Part shown: piece after piece, positions 56,197 to 64,000 of the stretch
Position numbering within the stretch: the first letter of the stretch is position 1
How the letters are laid out: each line of letters opens with the position of its first letter
Source of the DNA: CAVVNN01 sp963749605
GTDB taxonomy: Bacteria; Actinomycetota; Thermoleophilia; Solirubrobacterales; 70-9
Assembly (NCBI GenBank): GCA_963749605.1
Contig: CAVVNN010000003.1
Location: 62,001-126,000, forward strand
Length of the DNA stretch: 64,000 nt
Direction: 5' to 3'
Made by a program: the position numbers and the translations under genes
The notes under the pieces: model-generated
What the model was told of the DNA's origin: nothing
What the model saw: only the letters and a program-made list of their open reading frames with translations
Databases searched by the model: none

Positions 56197-56632
56197 AGAT
56201 CTTCCGGGGCCTTGATCCGGGTTGCGGCGCGGGCGAGCGCACGGCGCCGCCCTCGGGTCTTCTTGCCGATCACATCGCCGTGGGGCCTCGCATCGGGCTG
56301 AGCCGAAGACCACGGTCGACCCCTAGGTTCGGTAAGTGGCCTCGCTTCCGTGGCTCGCTGTCTCAGGCGACCGTCGATCGCAACAAGAACCAACCCTTGT
56401 CTGGCGTCAATTGTTTGGGCCGATTCCCGTGGGGCGCCGATGGCTAGCGCCCTTACGCCCCAGTGCGCGTCAGGCCGGGTCGCAGTTACCGCCAGGACAT
56501 GGCCCTGGCCGCGAGGCCGCAGGGCCTGACGGCAAGCACCGACCTGGCCGCTGTTCACCGCGAGGCAAGGAACGTCCGACCGGCTGTCGAACATTCGTTC
56601 GTTCGTGGTCGGACAAACTAAGGTGGAGAGCG
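56197..56632. other. Gene-free gap before the DUF5131 gene
   Basis: No convincing ORF. It contains the right copy of the 22-bp direct repeat (56403-56424) and, at its end, GGTGGAG that serves as ribosome-binding site for ATG 56633. Nothing else recognised. Confidence 0.4.
56403..56424 (+). repeat. Direct repeat, right copy, flanking the TrlF-DUF4143 block
   Basis: Contains TCAATTGTTTGGGCCGAT. It matches 51759-51780 at 20 of 22 positions, same orientation. See the left copy for context. Confidence 0.5.
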
Positions 56633-57361
56633 ATGGCTGACCGAAGCGCGATCGAGTGGACGGAGGCGACCTGGAACCCGGTCACCGGGTGCTCGAAGGT
56701 CTCTCCCGGCTGCGCGCACTGCTACGCGGAGACCTTCGCCGAGCGCTGGCGCGGCGTGCCGGGACACCCCTACGAGCAGGGCTTCGACCTGAAGCTCTGG
56801 CCCGAGCGCCTCGACCAGCCGCTGCGCTGGCGCCGGCCGCGGACGATCTTCGTCAACTCGATGAGCGACCTCTTCCACGAGCAGATCCCCGACGCGTTCG
56901 TCCACGACGTCTTCCGCGTCATGGGCGAAGCCGACTGGCACGTCTTCCAGGTCCTCACCAAGCGCCATGAGCGGCTCGTCGACCTTGGGCGAACCCTCGA
57001 CTGGCCGCCCAACGTCTGGATGGGGGTCTCGATCGAGAACCGCCGCTTCGTCCACCGCGCCGACTTCCTGCGCCAGGTACCGGCCGCCGTCCGCTTCATT
57101 TCGGCCGAGCCGCTGCTCGGGCCGCTCGACGGCCTCGACCTGAGCGGGATCGACTGGCTGATCGCCGGCGGGGAGTCCGGGCCCGGCCACCGCCCGGTGC
57201 GACATGAGTGGGTGCGCGAACTCCGCGACCACTGTCTCGCCGATGACGTCGCCTTCTTCTTCAAGCAGTGGGGCGGTCGCACCCCGAAGGCTGGCGGTCG
57301 CCTTCTCGACGGTTCCCACCACGATGCGATGCCATCTTCTCGAGCCCTCACGCCGGCTTAG
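56633..57361 (+). CDS. DUF5131 (phage Gp37/Gp68-type) family protein
   Basis: 242 aa from ATG 56633, with GGTGGAGAG just upstream. Starts MADRSAIEWTEATWNPVTGC. A three-Cys motif C-x6-C-x2-C (CSKVSPGCAHCYAE, near residues 20-30) recalls radical-SAM iron-sulfur sites. Later blocks are IFVNSMSDLFHEQIPD, FQVLTKRHERL, VWMGVSIEN, FISAEPLLGPL and IAGGESGPGHRPV. Chemistry is unknown. The three-Cys protein and the TcmP partner on the opposite strand overlap tail to tail by 4 bp; this association is known across genomes. Confidence 0.92.
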   Translation: MADRSAIEWTEATWNPVTGCSKVSPGCAHCYAETFAERWRGVPGHPYEQGFDLKLWPERLDQPLRWRRPRTIFVNSMSDLFHEQIPDAFVHDVFRVMGEADWHVFQVLTKRHERLVDLGRTLDWPPNVWMGVSIENRRFVHRADFLRQVPAAVRFISAEPLLGPLDGLDLSGIDWLIAGGESGPGHRPVRHEWVRELRDHCLADDVAFFFKQWGGRTPKAGGRLLDGSHHDAMPSSRALTPA

Positions 57362-58482
57362 CCGACGAACCGGATTCGCACACCGCTTGCAAACTGCCTT
57401 TGGCGACCGCTGCGGTCGACCTCGATCTTCCCGTCCCTCTCCGCTGGCGCAAGCGTCTTTCGTCTCAGGTGAGCAACTCGAAAGACTGTCTCCAGTACCG
57501 ATTCGTCTGCTTCCTCGATCGTGAACCACTCGGTGCCGAACTTCTCACGCAGATGGCTCAGCAGCGGGCTGGTATCGACGGCGTCGGGGTCGGGCGTAAA
57601 GAGAACCTCCTGGCCTTGGGCGGTCCGGGTCGCGATGTAACGCGTGCCCTTGACGAAATCGACCGACCACATCGCATCCTTCATCAGTTCCAGGCCTCGA
57701 TCGTGCTGGGAGGCGAATACCAACCTGTAGTCGTTGCCGTCAGCCGTTCGCAGCTCGAAGGAGCGAACATGCTCGACCTTTCCCTGCCCGTGGAGCCGTT
57801 CTTCGAACAGCTCCAGCAGGAACTCCCGGCGCGCGGACCCCTGCAGCTCCTTCGCATCTTCCCAGCGCCTGCATCCGAACAGCGAGTTCATCGCATTCTC
57901 CTGGCCGTCTCGTCCGACGAACCGAGCGACATGAGTGAGCGGCAGGAAGATCAACACCTCGCAGCGCGAGAACTCGAGGAAGCGGCCCGCAAGCGACATC
58001 GAGCTTGCCTTGTAGCCGAACGGGTCAATGAAGGCGAAGGTTGGGATGAGCGTGCGTCCCTCCTTGCCGTGGGTCTCCTCGACGATCTCGCCGAACGTGT
58101 CCTCGAACTCCCCGGCCACCAGCTCGTACTTCACGTTGGCCGGTAGGTCGAGGCTCTCGAGCTCCGTCTCCAGATGTGCGACGCGACGAGCATCGTGCTC
58201 GATGAAGAGATAGTTGAACTCGACGCCACTCATCCGCTCGAACGCGTCGTGGTCGAGCAAGGTCTTGAGCATGATCAGGGGCGAGCCTTCCTCGCCGGTC
58301 TCATAGCGGCCAGGACCCGCGAATCCATCGACCAGCAGAAGCCTCGGCGGATCGTTGGTAAGGCGGATCACCTTCTCGGCCTGCTGGCCCATGACCGGAA
58401 GCCATGCATTGAGATACGCGCGCAGCACGCGGTGCTTCGCGCGAGTGTGGTCGTCCAGGGGCCAAAGTACGGGCTCGGCCAT
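57358..58482 (-). CDS. tcmP: TcmP: three-Cys-motif partner protein
   Basis: 374 aa, recognised by LLLVDGFAGPGRYETGEEGSPLIML near residues 48-75 (methyltransferase-like DxFAGPG loop), LFIEHDARRVAHLE, PTFAFIDPFGYKASSM and EVLIFLPLTHVARF. The fold resembles SAM methyltransferases, but activity is unproven. The family is named for its link with three-Cys-motif proteins such as the DUF5131 neighbour. The pair may be a defence or modification module. Confidence 0.92.
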   Translation of the reverse strand: MAEPVLWPLDDHTRAKHRVLRAYLNAWLPVMGQQAEKVIRLTNDPPRLLLVDGFAGPGRYETGEEGSPLIMLKTLLDHDAFERMSGVEFNYLFIEHDARRVAHLETELESLDLPANVKYELVAGEFEDTFGEIVEETHGKEGRTLIPTFAFIDPFGYKASSMSLAGRFLEFSRCEVLIFLPLTHVARFVGRDGQENAMNSLFGCRRWEDAKELQGSARREFLLELFEERLHGQGKVEHVRSFELRTADGNDYRLVFASQHDRGLELMKDAMWSVDFVKGTRYIATRTAQGQEVLFTPDPDAVDTSPLLSHLREKFGTEWFTIEEADESVLETVFRVAHLRRKTLAPAERDGKIEVDRSGRQRQFASGVRIRFVG

Positions 58483-58547
58483 AGCGGTAGCAGGCTAATG
58501 CTCTAGCGGTCGAACTTCTCGGCGACTGTGATCGTTGGTGTCGTCTT

Positions 58548-59005
58548 CTACCTCGCCTGGGACGCCGCTCCACGGCGAGCGCGAGGAGCGCGATCTCGCA
58601 TCGCGTCCTTGACTCGCCCACTGATCCCGTGGCCACGTTTGCCGTCCAGCCATTCTCGTGCCTCGAGCTCTGTGTCGTCTTCGATAACCGCCTTCGCTGA
58701 GACCATGAGCTCCAACAACGTTCGGGAGTAAGGCTCCGCCTCTAACGCGTAGCCGCTCGCGACTACTGCTGATGCAGCCCGGATCGAGCGGAAGGCTCGA
58801 ATCGTCGCAATCAGAACGGCTTGCTTTCGTATCCCCAAGCGCTGGCCGCCGCAGCCGTTCCGCTAGTCCGATCGATCGCGGCAGCAAGGACGGCGCTTAC
58901 CGCGTCGAGCAGGGTGAACGACTCGAGCACCTGAATCTCTTCGTGCACCTCCTGCTCATGCTCCCTTGGCGTCCCCCACATCTCCACGACGGCGTGGCAA
59001 GCCAT
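58548..59005 (-). pseudogene. Frame-broken hypothetical protein
   Basis: Two overlapping minus-strand frames seem to be halves of one gene. The first (start 59005, MACHAVVEMWGTPREHEQEV ... LLDAVSAVLAAAIDRTSG) runs to a stop at 58811. The second (58838-58548) continues with IRAFRSIRAASAVVASGYALEAEPYSRTLLELMVSAKAVIED. The second half resembles helical domains in DUF5677-like proteins. A one-base shift near 58825 would join them into about 150 aa. I do not recognise a function. Confidence 0.45.
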
Positions 59006-59034
59006 CTCTTTCTCCTGGCAAGTAGGTTCTCGAC

Positions 59035-59631
59035 ATGACCGCTGTCGTTTGGACGGATACCCTGCTGGCCGTTAGTACGGCCGCCGGGACTCTCGGAATT
59101 CTCGGAGCGCTGATTTTCGCGGCGCTGCAGACTCGGGCGCTACGCAAACAACTCTCCCTCGCCAACGTTCAGAACGAGCGAGCCACGTCGCTTGAGCAAG
59201 CCTCCCTGGATATCCAGCTCATGGAACGGATCATGGACGTGGACCATGTCTTTATCGACCGCCCGGAGTTGCGGAAGTACTTCTTCGAAGGGGCACCGAC
59301 ACCACTGACGGACCCTGAGCGAGCGAGAGTCTTAGCTGTTGCCGATCTGATCATGGACGTAGCTGATGCAGCAGCAAGCGCGCGACGACACGGCCACATG
59401 CTGGATGAGGACTATCAGGCCTGGAAACATGCACTCCACAACTACTTCCACAATAGCCCTGCCATGCGTGAGCTTTGGCCAGAGACTGGTCAGTTCTATG
59501 GACCAGGCACTTCGGAGCCCTTGATCGATGTCAACGATACCCAAACGTCGTCGGCTGTCTTCGCGGACGTTATTTCCGGTACCGATGCGAGTGCAAGCGA
59601 GAGCAAAGAGGGCCGAGAGAAAACCGTTTGA
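59035..59631 (+). CDS. Hypothetical protein with N-terminal membrane anchor
   Basis: 198 aa. Residues about 8-32 form a membrane helix (LLAVSTAAGTLGILGALIFAALQ). A helical cytoplasmic domain follows (LEQASLDIQLMERIMDVDHVF, RPELRKYFFEGAPTPL, ADLIMDVADAAASARRHGHMLDEDY, NYFHNSPAMRELW), a pattern found in small membrane-tethered actinobacterial proteins (DUF6082-like). The C-tail is Ser/Glu-rich. GC is clearly lower than in the core genes. Function unknown. Confidence 0.65.
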   Translation: MTAVVWTDTLLAVSTAAGTLGILGALIFAALQTRALRKQLSLANVQNERATSLEQASLDIQLMERIMDVDHVFIDRPELRKYFFEGAPTPLTDPERARVLAVADLIMDVADAAASARRHGHMLDEDYQAWKHALHNYFHNSPAMRELWPETGQFYGPGTSEPLIDVNDTQTSSAVFADVISGTDASASESKEGREKTV

Positions 59632-59721
59632 AGAGCCGACTTGCGACTAGGCGAGTCGACGCAACCGGAGCTGCACGCTCCGACGTCAGCGTGGCGCCAA
59701 AGCCGCTAGATTTCGTTGTCA

Positions 59722-60504
59722 ATGGCGGGGGGTAAGAAGGAACTTCGTGAGGGCTTCGCGGGATACGACGTCGTCAAGGCGGCTCCAAGCTACTCAAATG
59801 TGGTGGGTCTTCTATCTGGCTTCGCCCTAACGGCAGTCGTACTTGCTATCACCGTGGCTGGTACGGCCCACCTACATGACCAGCAGCAGTTTGATGTCGG
59901 CTTTGCGACCACGATGTTCGCGGTCGCCTTTCTTGGATGTTTAGCTTGCGCCTTTTCGATGGCTTCAATCGCGGGCGAGAAGAATTCTCCGGCTACACTG
60001 ACCTGCTCGATGTTGGTGGGATCAGGTATCGCGGTCTGTTTCATCACTGTTCTAGTCGGGTTTGCCGCCCTCGCTCATGCGTTTCTGCCCGACTCGGCAC
60101 CTGCGTTTCTTGCCGTTTGCTTCGTGGGGGTCGTTATTGCTCCACCGTTCGTGTGGTTCCCCCAATGGGACATCGTCCGGAACTTTGGCGAAGCTCCTTA
60201 TCCTGGGCCTCCCAGGTCAACGGAGGAGGCAAAGCGGCTTGTAGTTGGCCTCTTCATGTTGGGAGTCTTTACAGCACTAGTTGGTTTGGGGATTCGACTA
60301 ACGGGGGTAATCGGAACAGCTCACCACTGGGAGGTTCTGGCCCTTGCGCTGGTGACGCTGATCTATACGGCGGCAATGGTCCTCGCCGCCCTCTTAGTGT
60401 CAACCTGGATGAACCGTCCACGCTTAGGCGTCAGGATGACTTGGGCATTGGGGCTGATTCAGTCGGCAACGGTGCTTGCGCTGATATGTCTGGTTCCTGC
60501 CTGA
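59722..60504 (+). CDS. Multi-pass membrane protein, unknown
   Basis: 260 aa from ATG 59722 (TTG 59716 also possible); no strong ribosome-binding site. Seven hydrophobic helices are apparent (for example LLSGFALTAVVLAITVAG, MFAVAFLGCLACAFSMAS, LVGSGIAVCFITVLVGFAAL, FLAVCFVGVVIAPPFVWF). There is no transporter or enzyme motif. It lies 90 bp after the anchored hypothetical and 73 bp before the dprA-like gene, all on the same strand, so it may belong to the same transcript. Accessory-type composition. Confidence 0.65.
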   Translation: MAGGKKELREGFAGYDVVKAAPSYSNVVGLLSGFALTAVVLAITVAGTAHLHDQQQFDVGFATTMFAVAFLGCLACAFSMASIAGEKNSPATLTCSMLVGSGIAVCFITVLVGFAALAHAFLPDSAPAFLAVCFVGVVIAPPFVWFPQWDIVRNFGEAPYPGPPRSTEEAKRLVVGLFMLGVFTALVGLGIRLTGVIGTAHHWEVLALALVTLIYTAAMVLAALLVSTWMNRPRLGVRMTWALGLIQSATVLALICLVPA

Positions 60505-60577
60505 ACGCCTTGGAATCAGGATGGTGGACTCCAGACAGACTGCCGGGTACCCGCCACCCAAGAGATAGGCTGAGTGA

Positions 60578-61555
60578 ATGAAGGGCGGCAAGCTCCCAAC
60601 ACAAGCTCAGCAGAAGGAAATAGGAGTTCACTTCGATGAACTGGCAGCCTTACTGAGTCTCGACCAGATCCGGGGCTTTGGACCCGGCGCATTTCGCGCC
60701 ACCTACGAGGGGAAAGTCAGCGCCGAGGCATTGCTGGCAGACGCAAGCCTCCTGCCTCTTGAAGGCAAGCGCGGGGAGACACTTCGCAAAGGCATAGCGG
60801 CGCTCACGTCGACCGAGCGAGAGCTTGCGAACAATCGCGCAGAACGCCAGTTGCAGCGCGCCGCAGAGCTAGGGGTACGCATCCTCACCTATCGGCACCC
60901 TGCCTACCCACCCAACCTGCTCGCCTCCAACAATGCAGTCCCGATCTTGTACGCAAGCGGCGACGTAAGCGTCCTGAAGAAGGTCGACGTCGTCGCTTGC
61001 GTCGGTTCTCGAAAGATTCGCCCTCAATACATCAAGCGCCTAGAGACGTTTAGTGAATTGGCCTCAAAGGCCGGTTGGCTAGTTGCCTCTGGCTTTGCCA
61101 ATGGCGCTGATACGGCTGCCCATCAAGCAGCGATCGCGGCCGGCGGCGCCACGGTGCTTGTGATGCCGAGTGGCGTCGACATCCCTTTTCCACCCGAGAA
61201 TCGAGACCTATGGAAGAAATGGCATGGCGAGCCTCAGGTGGCGATGATTAGCGAGTTTCCGCTTGGCACGAAGGCCTCCTCGCTGACACTGCGGAAGCGC
61301 AACAAGACGATTGTCGGCGTCTCAAGGGCGGTCCTGGTTGCCCAGAGCTCCGTCAAGGGCGGGACGATGAATGCCTACCGCTTTGCGCTCGAACAACGCA
61401 AGCCAATCCTTACCTTCGCCCCGGATCACCAATCCGACACCGGCGGCAACCGACTCATTCAAGAAGAGACGGACAGACAGGAAGACCTTCTCAGTGAACA
61501 CGCCCCTTCCCTACCTGAGCTTGAGCGTTGGCTCGCGCAATCCTCTTCGACCTAG
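60578..61555 (+). CDS. DprA-like protein (candidate ShosA-type antitoxin)
   Basis: 325 aa. The DprA Rossmann domain is clear: VRILTYRHPAYPPNLL, ILYASGDVSVLKKVDVVACVGSRKI, GWLVASGFANGADTAAHQAAIAAGG, VMPSGVDIPFPPENRDLW, ISEFPLGTKAS and KGGTMNAYRFALEQRKPI. The N-terminal part is not the usual SAM-like domain and the winged C-terminus is missing. DprA proteins load RecA during transformation, but beside a phosphoribosyltransferase gene they form the antitoxin of ShosTA-type toxin-antitoxin systems. It overlaps the HAD gene by 28 bp. Confidence 0.85.
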   Translation: MKGGKLPTQAQQKEIGVHFDELAALLSLDQIRGFGPGAFRATYEGKVSAEALLADASLLPLEGKRGETLRKGIAALTSTERELANNRAERQLQRAAELGVRILTYRHPAYPPNLLASNNAVPILYASGDVSVLKKVDVVACVGSRKIRPQYIKRLETFSELASKAGWLVASGFANGADTAAHQAAIAAGGATVLVMPSGVDIPFPPENRDLWKKWHGEPQVAMISEFPLGTKASSLTLRKRNKTIVGVSRAVLVAQSSVKGGTMNAYRFALEQRKPILTFAPDHQSDTGGNRLIQEETDRQEDLLSEHAPSLPELERWLAQSSST

Positions 61556-62112
61556 ACGGCACCGTTTGGGACAGCAGGCACTGGTATGCCGAGCTGCTCT
61601 GTGATCGCGGCGCTGGGCCGGTCGACGAGCAGTTGAAACGCATTGAAGGCGGCCAGCCAGCCGCAAGTTTGCTTCGCAAAGCAGGACTCTCCACAGCGCA
61701 GTTCAACAGTGCCTGCGCCCTCAGCGTCCCGCCGCTATATGAAGGAATGGCCGGTGCGATGCGCCGCTTAGCTGATGCGGGCACTCGGCTCGGTGCCGTG
61801 ACCAACCTGCCCAAATGGCTGTATGCGCCGATGCTCTCTTCCTACGGCGAGGCTTTGCCGTTCGAGGCAGTCGTCGGCTGGAGCGACACGCGGCGAAAGC
61901 CGAACCCCGACCCGCTAGAACTCGCTATGAAGCGCCTTGAGATTGAGCCGGGGCCTATGCATTGGTATGTCGGAGACACCAGCTCGGACGCCCAGGCTAC
62001 AAGCGCCGCTGGAATGAGTTTCGCCTGGGCCACCTGGGGATACGACCTGACCTGTCCAGAAGGGGTGGAGTGCCGCCTGAAAAGTCCGGGACAGCTCGTA
62101 GAGCTCTTATGA
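61528..62112 (+). CDS. HAD-family hydrolase of the DprA/PRTase operon
   Basis: 194 aa from TTG 61528, overlapping the dprA-like end by 28 bp. HAD motifs: I, ILFDLDGTVWDS (two Asp); II, GAVTNLPK; III, the Lys in RRKPNPDPLELA; IV, YVGDTSSDAQA. A cap domain of the phosphoglycolate-phosphatase type lies between motifs I and II. It overlaps the phosphoribosyltransferase start by 4 bp (ATGA). In this operon it probably acts on a phosphorylated sugar or nucleotide connected with the PRTase reaction (inference). Confidence 0.85.
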   Translation: MARAILFDLDGTVWDSRHWYAELLCDRGAGPVDEQLKRIEGGQPAASLLRKAGLSTAQFNSACALSVPPLYEGMAGAMRRLADAGTRLGAVTNLPKWLYAPMLSSYGEALPFEAVVGWSDTRRKPNPDPLELAMKRLEIEPGPMHWYVGDTSSDAQATSAAGMSFAWATWGYDLTCPEGVECRLKSPGQLVELL

Positions 62113-63179
62113 AATTCGCCTACAAGATCAATTCGTCCTTCGACGGTTTCACACCCGCAGTGCTCCCTGAACGCATGTATCGAAAACGGTTGACGCTGGG
62201 CTGGAAGCGCTACATCGAGACCGTAGAGATGGACGCCGAAGTGTGGATCCACTTTCGCGGTCCAGATCGTTGGGTGGACGGCGTCTATGCAGAGGGCACG
62301 GTCAGGCGGATCGACCTCGATACCCGGGAGGTGGTGGTCCGCGTTGACCGCTACTCGACCGAGGAGCCGCTCACGGACCAGAAGACGTCTGAGGCGATTG
62401 CCCGGGTCGTCTCTACGCCGTATCGCCAGGTCTTCTATCTGCCTGATGACCTGCTGCGAGTCTTCGATTGCGACATCAACGGCGATGCAAGAAGTTGCGC
62501 CAAGCGTCGCTGCAGTCAATGCGTGGCCTGGCCTCGGCTGCCGCGGGTGAGGGACGCGGAACTAACTCTGCCATCGCGTTTACAGGGGTCAAAAATCAGT
62601 GGCTATGCGCCTGCCTACTGGGTAATCGCCAGCCGCTCCTGGCCTGTCAGCGGCGGCCGGGCTGCTCGAGCTGGCATCAATGACACCACCTACGTCTTCA
62701 AGCGGTTCAAGACGGGAACCGAGAAGCTCGCATATCCGCTTGCCCGCGGCATTGCGGCTGCGTTGCAAGAACGCGATTTGGAAACAGCCGATTTCATCGT
62801 TCCGATCCCGCTATCTCCCGACAAGGCAAAAGCCGGCGAGTTCCACCGAACGCTGGCGCTCGCCAAGGAGCTTTCGCAGCTCCTAGGCATCGACGTGCGC
62901 CAAGCGCTGCATCTCGATCGGCCGATTTCCAAGCGAGCACTCGACCTGAGGGCAGATCAATTCGAGCGGCGATATGCGGAGGCACTGAGCTGCAGGGGAA
63001 TGCGGCCTCGGCCAACTCGCGTGTTGCTGCTTGACGACGTTTGTACTCACGGGAGCACACTCGCGGTAGCAACCAAAGCGATACAGGAGCGAGTCCACGA
63101 TTGCGAGGTGGTCGCCTGCACCGCCGGGCAGATGACCGTCGTTGAGGCACTCGCTGACGGCGAACAACTCCTGAAGTAA
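62109..63179 (+). CDS. Phosphoribosyltransferase-domain protein (candidate ShosT-type toxin)
   Basis: 356 aa. The C-terminal half is a ComF-like type I phosphoribosyltransferase: FIVPIPLSPDKAKAGEFHRTLALAKELSQ, HLDRPISKRALDLRADQFERRYAEA, and the PRPP loop VLLLDDVCTHGSTLAVA near residue 300. The N-terminal half (FAYKINSSFDGFTPAVLPER, VEMDAEVWIHFRGPDRWVDG) is unfamiliar and has a Cys group (CAKRRCSQC) that may bind zinc. The gene overlaps the HAD gene by ATGA. By analogy to ShosTA it would be the toxic component. Confidence 0.8.
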   Translation: MKFAYKINSSFDGFTPAVLPERMYRKRLTLGWKRYIETVEMDAEVWIHFRGPDRWVDGVYAEGTVRRIDLDTREVVVRVDRYSTEEPLTDQKTSEAIARVVSTPYRQVFYLPDDLLRVFDCDINGDARSCAKRRCSQCVAWPRLPRVRDAELTLPSRLQGSKISGYAPAYWVIASRSWPVSGGRAARAGINDTTYVFKRFKTGTEKLAYPLARGIAAALQERDLETADFIVPIPLSPDKAKAGEFHRTLALAKELSQLLGIDVRQALHLDRPISKRALDLRADQFERRYAEALSCRGMRPRPTRVLLLDDVCTHGSTLAVATKAIQERVHDCEVVACTAGQMTVVEALADGEQLLK

Positions 63180-63247
63180 TCGCGATAGAGCAACAACCCG
63201 GTGAATCCACATACAAACCGGGGCCCTGCAGGACCAGGGGCTTCCTG

Positions 63248-64000
63248 CTACGAAACGTGTAACTCCAGAGGCGTAAGCTCAGGCAGTGGATCCTGATCTA
63301 CGCTGCCTGTTGCGGCGCGATAGTTCGCATCAAGCGCCGGGGCCATCAACACCAGCTCCGTCAGTCGTCGGGCAATACTTCGAAACTGTCTTGCCTCGAC
63401 GAATGTCAAAGGTCGGCCAAGAATGACGTTCTCTCGATACGACAGCCACTTTCGAAGTACCTGAAAACCGCCAACCTTGAAACTCCAGACAGTCTCGGGA
63501 ACACCTCGCCAGTACGTCTTGTCATTGAGGTAGACGTCGAGCACGGTATCTCCAAGCAGCTCAAGTTGGCTAGCGCTGAGGGTCGCGTGTTCCTCTGACG
63601 TTCGGGGCCGCCTCACAATCATCCCCGCGCCGGGCATCACGATGCGACTGATAGCTCCACTTTTATTCTGCTTTCGGATTTGTGCATGCCCCCAGCCGAC
63701 GGTTAGATCAAGATCGGCAGCACGCAGCGAACCTCCCCCCTTGTGCTCAATGGAAGCAATCGATTGCAACCGAACGGAGGCCGAGGTATCCAGACCTGGC
63801 AGGGGCGTGTCGATGTCGAGCAGCCCAGCAATCCTCACACCAAGGTTTGCTGAATCCTCTAGGTGATCGCGGGTGATCGGCAGCGGAACGCGCGGCCAAT
63901 CATTCCGGATTGCGTCCCCGTTCTCTTCTAGGTAAAGCGGGGAGTATCCGATGGCCAAGGCGTGAAGCCAGATCAGCCGAGCAGATCCTCGCGACGTATC
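63248..64000 (-). CDS. Type ISP restriction-modification enzyme, C-terminal end (continues beyond window)
   Basis: The frame is open from the window edge at 64000 to the stop at 63248 (250 residues), so a TTG at 63958 is internal. The visible part is the C-terminal target-recognition domain of single-polypeptide type ISP enzymes: RLIWLHALAIGYSPLYLEENGD, RNDWPRVPLP, LDVYLNDKTYWRGVPETVW, KVGGFQVLRKWLSYREN, ILGRPLTFVEARQF and VLMAPALDANYRAATG. The Mrr-like nuclease, helicase and N6-methylase parts must lie outside. It is convergent with the phosphoribosyltransferase gene, 68 bp apart. Confidence 0.85.
   Translation of the reverse strand, partial: DTSRGSARLIWLHALAIGYSPLYLEENGDAIRNDWPRVPLPITRDHLEDSANLGVRIAGLLDIDTPLPGLDTSASVRLQSIASIEHKGGGSLRAADLDLTVGWGHAQIRKQNKSGAISRIVMPGAGMIVRRPRTSEEHATLSASQLELLGDTVLDVYLNDKTYWRGVPETVWSFKVGGFQVLRKWLSYRENVILGRPLTFVEARQFRSIARRLTELVLMAPALDANYRAATGSVDQDPLPELTPLELHVS

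Overview
The window is about 64 kb of very GC-rich DNA from a chromosome. The gene content suggests an actinobacterium, most plausibly a deep-branching one of the Solirubrobacterales/Thermoleophilia type. The evidence is a dnaK-grpE-dnaJ-hspR-clpB operon, phosphatidylinositol-phosphate-type synthesis next to inositol-phosphate synthase, an LLM (F420-type) oxidoreductase, a GYD protein, and many GTG, TTG and apparent CTG starts. The taxonomy is inference from gene content only.

Layout. 1-3.8 kb: the end of a thiamine (thiazole) operon with a ThiS-ThiG fusion, a SIMPL-domain protein, tRNA-Lys and a LOG-family protein. 3.8-17.5 kb: nearly the whole purine pathway on the minus strand (purH, N, F, L, Q, S, C, B, E, D), interrupted by a DIP1984-type gene and a divergent cytochrome P450. 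17.5-20 kb: a two-gene cell-wall hydrolase unit. 20-26.7 kb: the heat-shock operon. 26.8-32.6 kb: cytochrome c, endonuclease III, PAP2, phospholipid head-group enzymes, inositol-phosphate synthase, a glycosyltransferase/PHP fusion and a UDG-like protein. 32.7-41.3 kb: RNA methyltransferase, phasin-like protein, argF, lgt, prmC, lysS and an SDR. 41.3-46 kb: tRNA-Val and the locus I consider most interesting. 46-51.5 kb: frame-broken MpaB-like and FtsH-like genes, a metallo-beta-lactamase fold protein, a deacetylase, an FAH-family hydrolase and tRNA-Asp. 51.5-64 kb: an accessory, defence-island-like region of lower GC downstream of tRNA-Asp.

Main discovery candidate (41.37-46.0 kb). A MccB-like adenylating enzyme fused to a SAM methyltransferase lies directly downstream of aspS. 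Divergent from aspS is a previously unlisted 19-codon ORF (45228-45287) with a good ribosome-binding site, whose peptide ends in Asn. It overlaps by CTGA a CmoA-like carboxy-SAM synthase. Together these look like a microcin C-type (peptidyl-nucleotide Trojan-horse) biosynthetic locus of the carboxymethylating class. The AspRS gene, encoding the known target of processed microcin C, sits in its middle. No exporter or MccE/F-type immunity gene is visible in the window.

Second centre of interest. The island after tRNA-Asp carries a PHP-SMC-like ATPase (TrlF type), a DUF4143 ATPase preceded by 23-bp iteron-like repeats, a DUF5131/TcmP convergent pair, a DprA-HAD-phosphoribosyltransferase operon resembling ShosTA systems, and the C-terminal end of a type ISP restriction-modification enzyme that runs off the window. 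A 22-bp direct repeat flanks the TrlF-DUF4143 block.

Caveats. Several genes (clpB N-domain, phasin-like, mccB-like, mpaB-like, ftsH-like, one hypothetical) carry single-base frame breaks. Their clustering looks more like indel errors in GC-rich sequence than decay, but I cannot prove this. A two-copy palindromic repeat family was found in the purE-purB gap and inside grpE.
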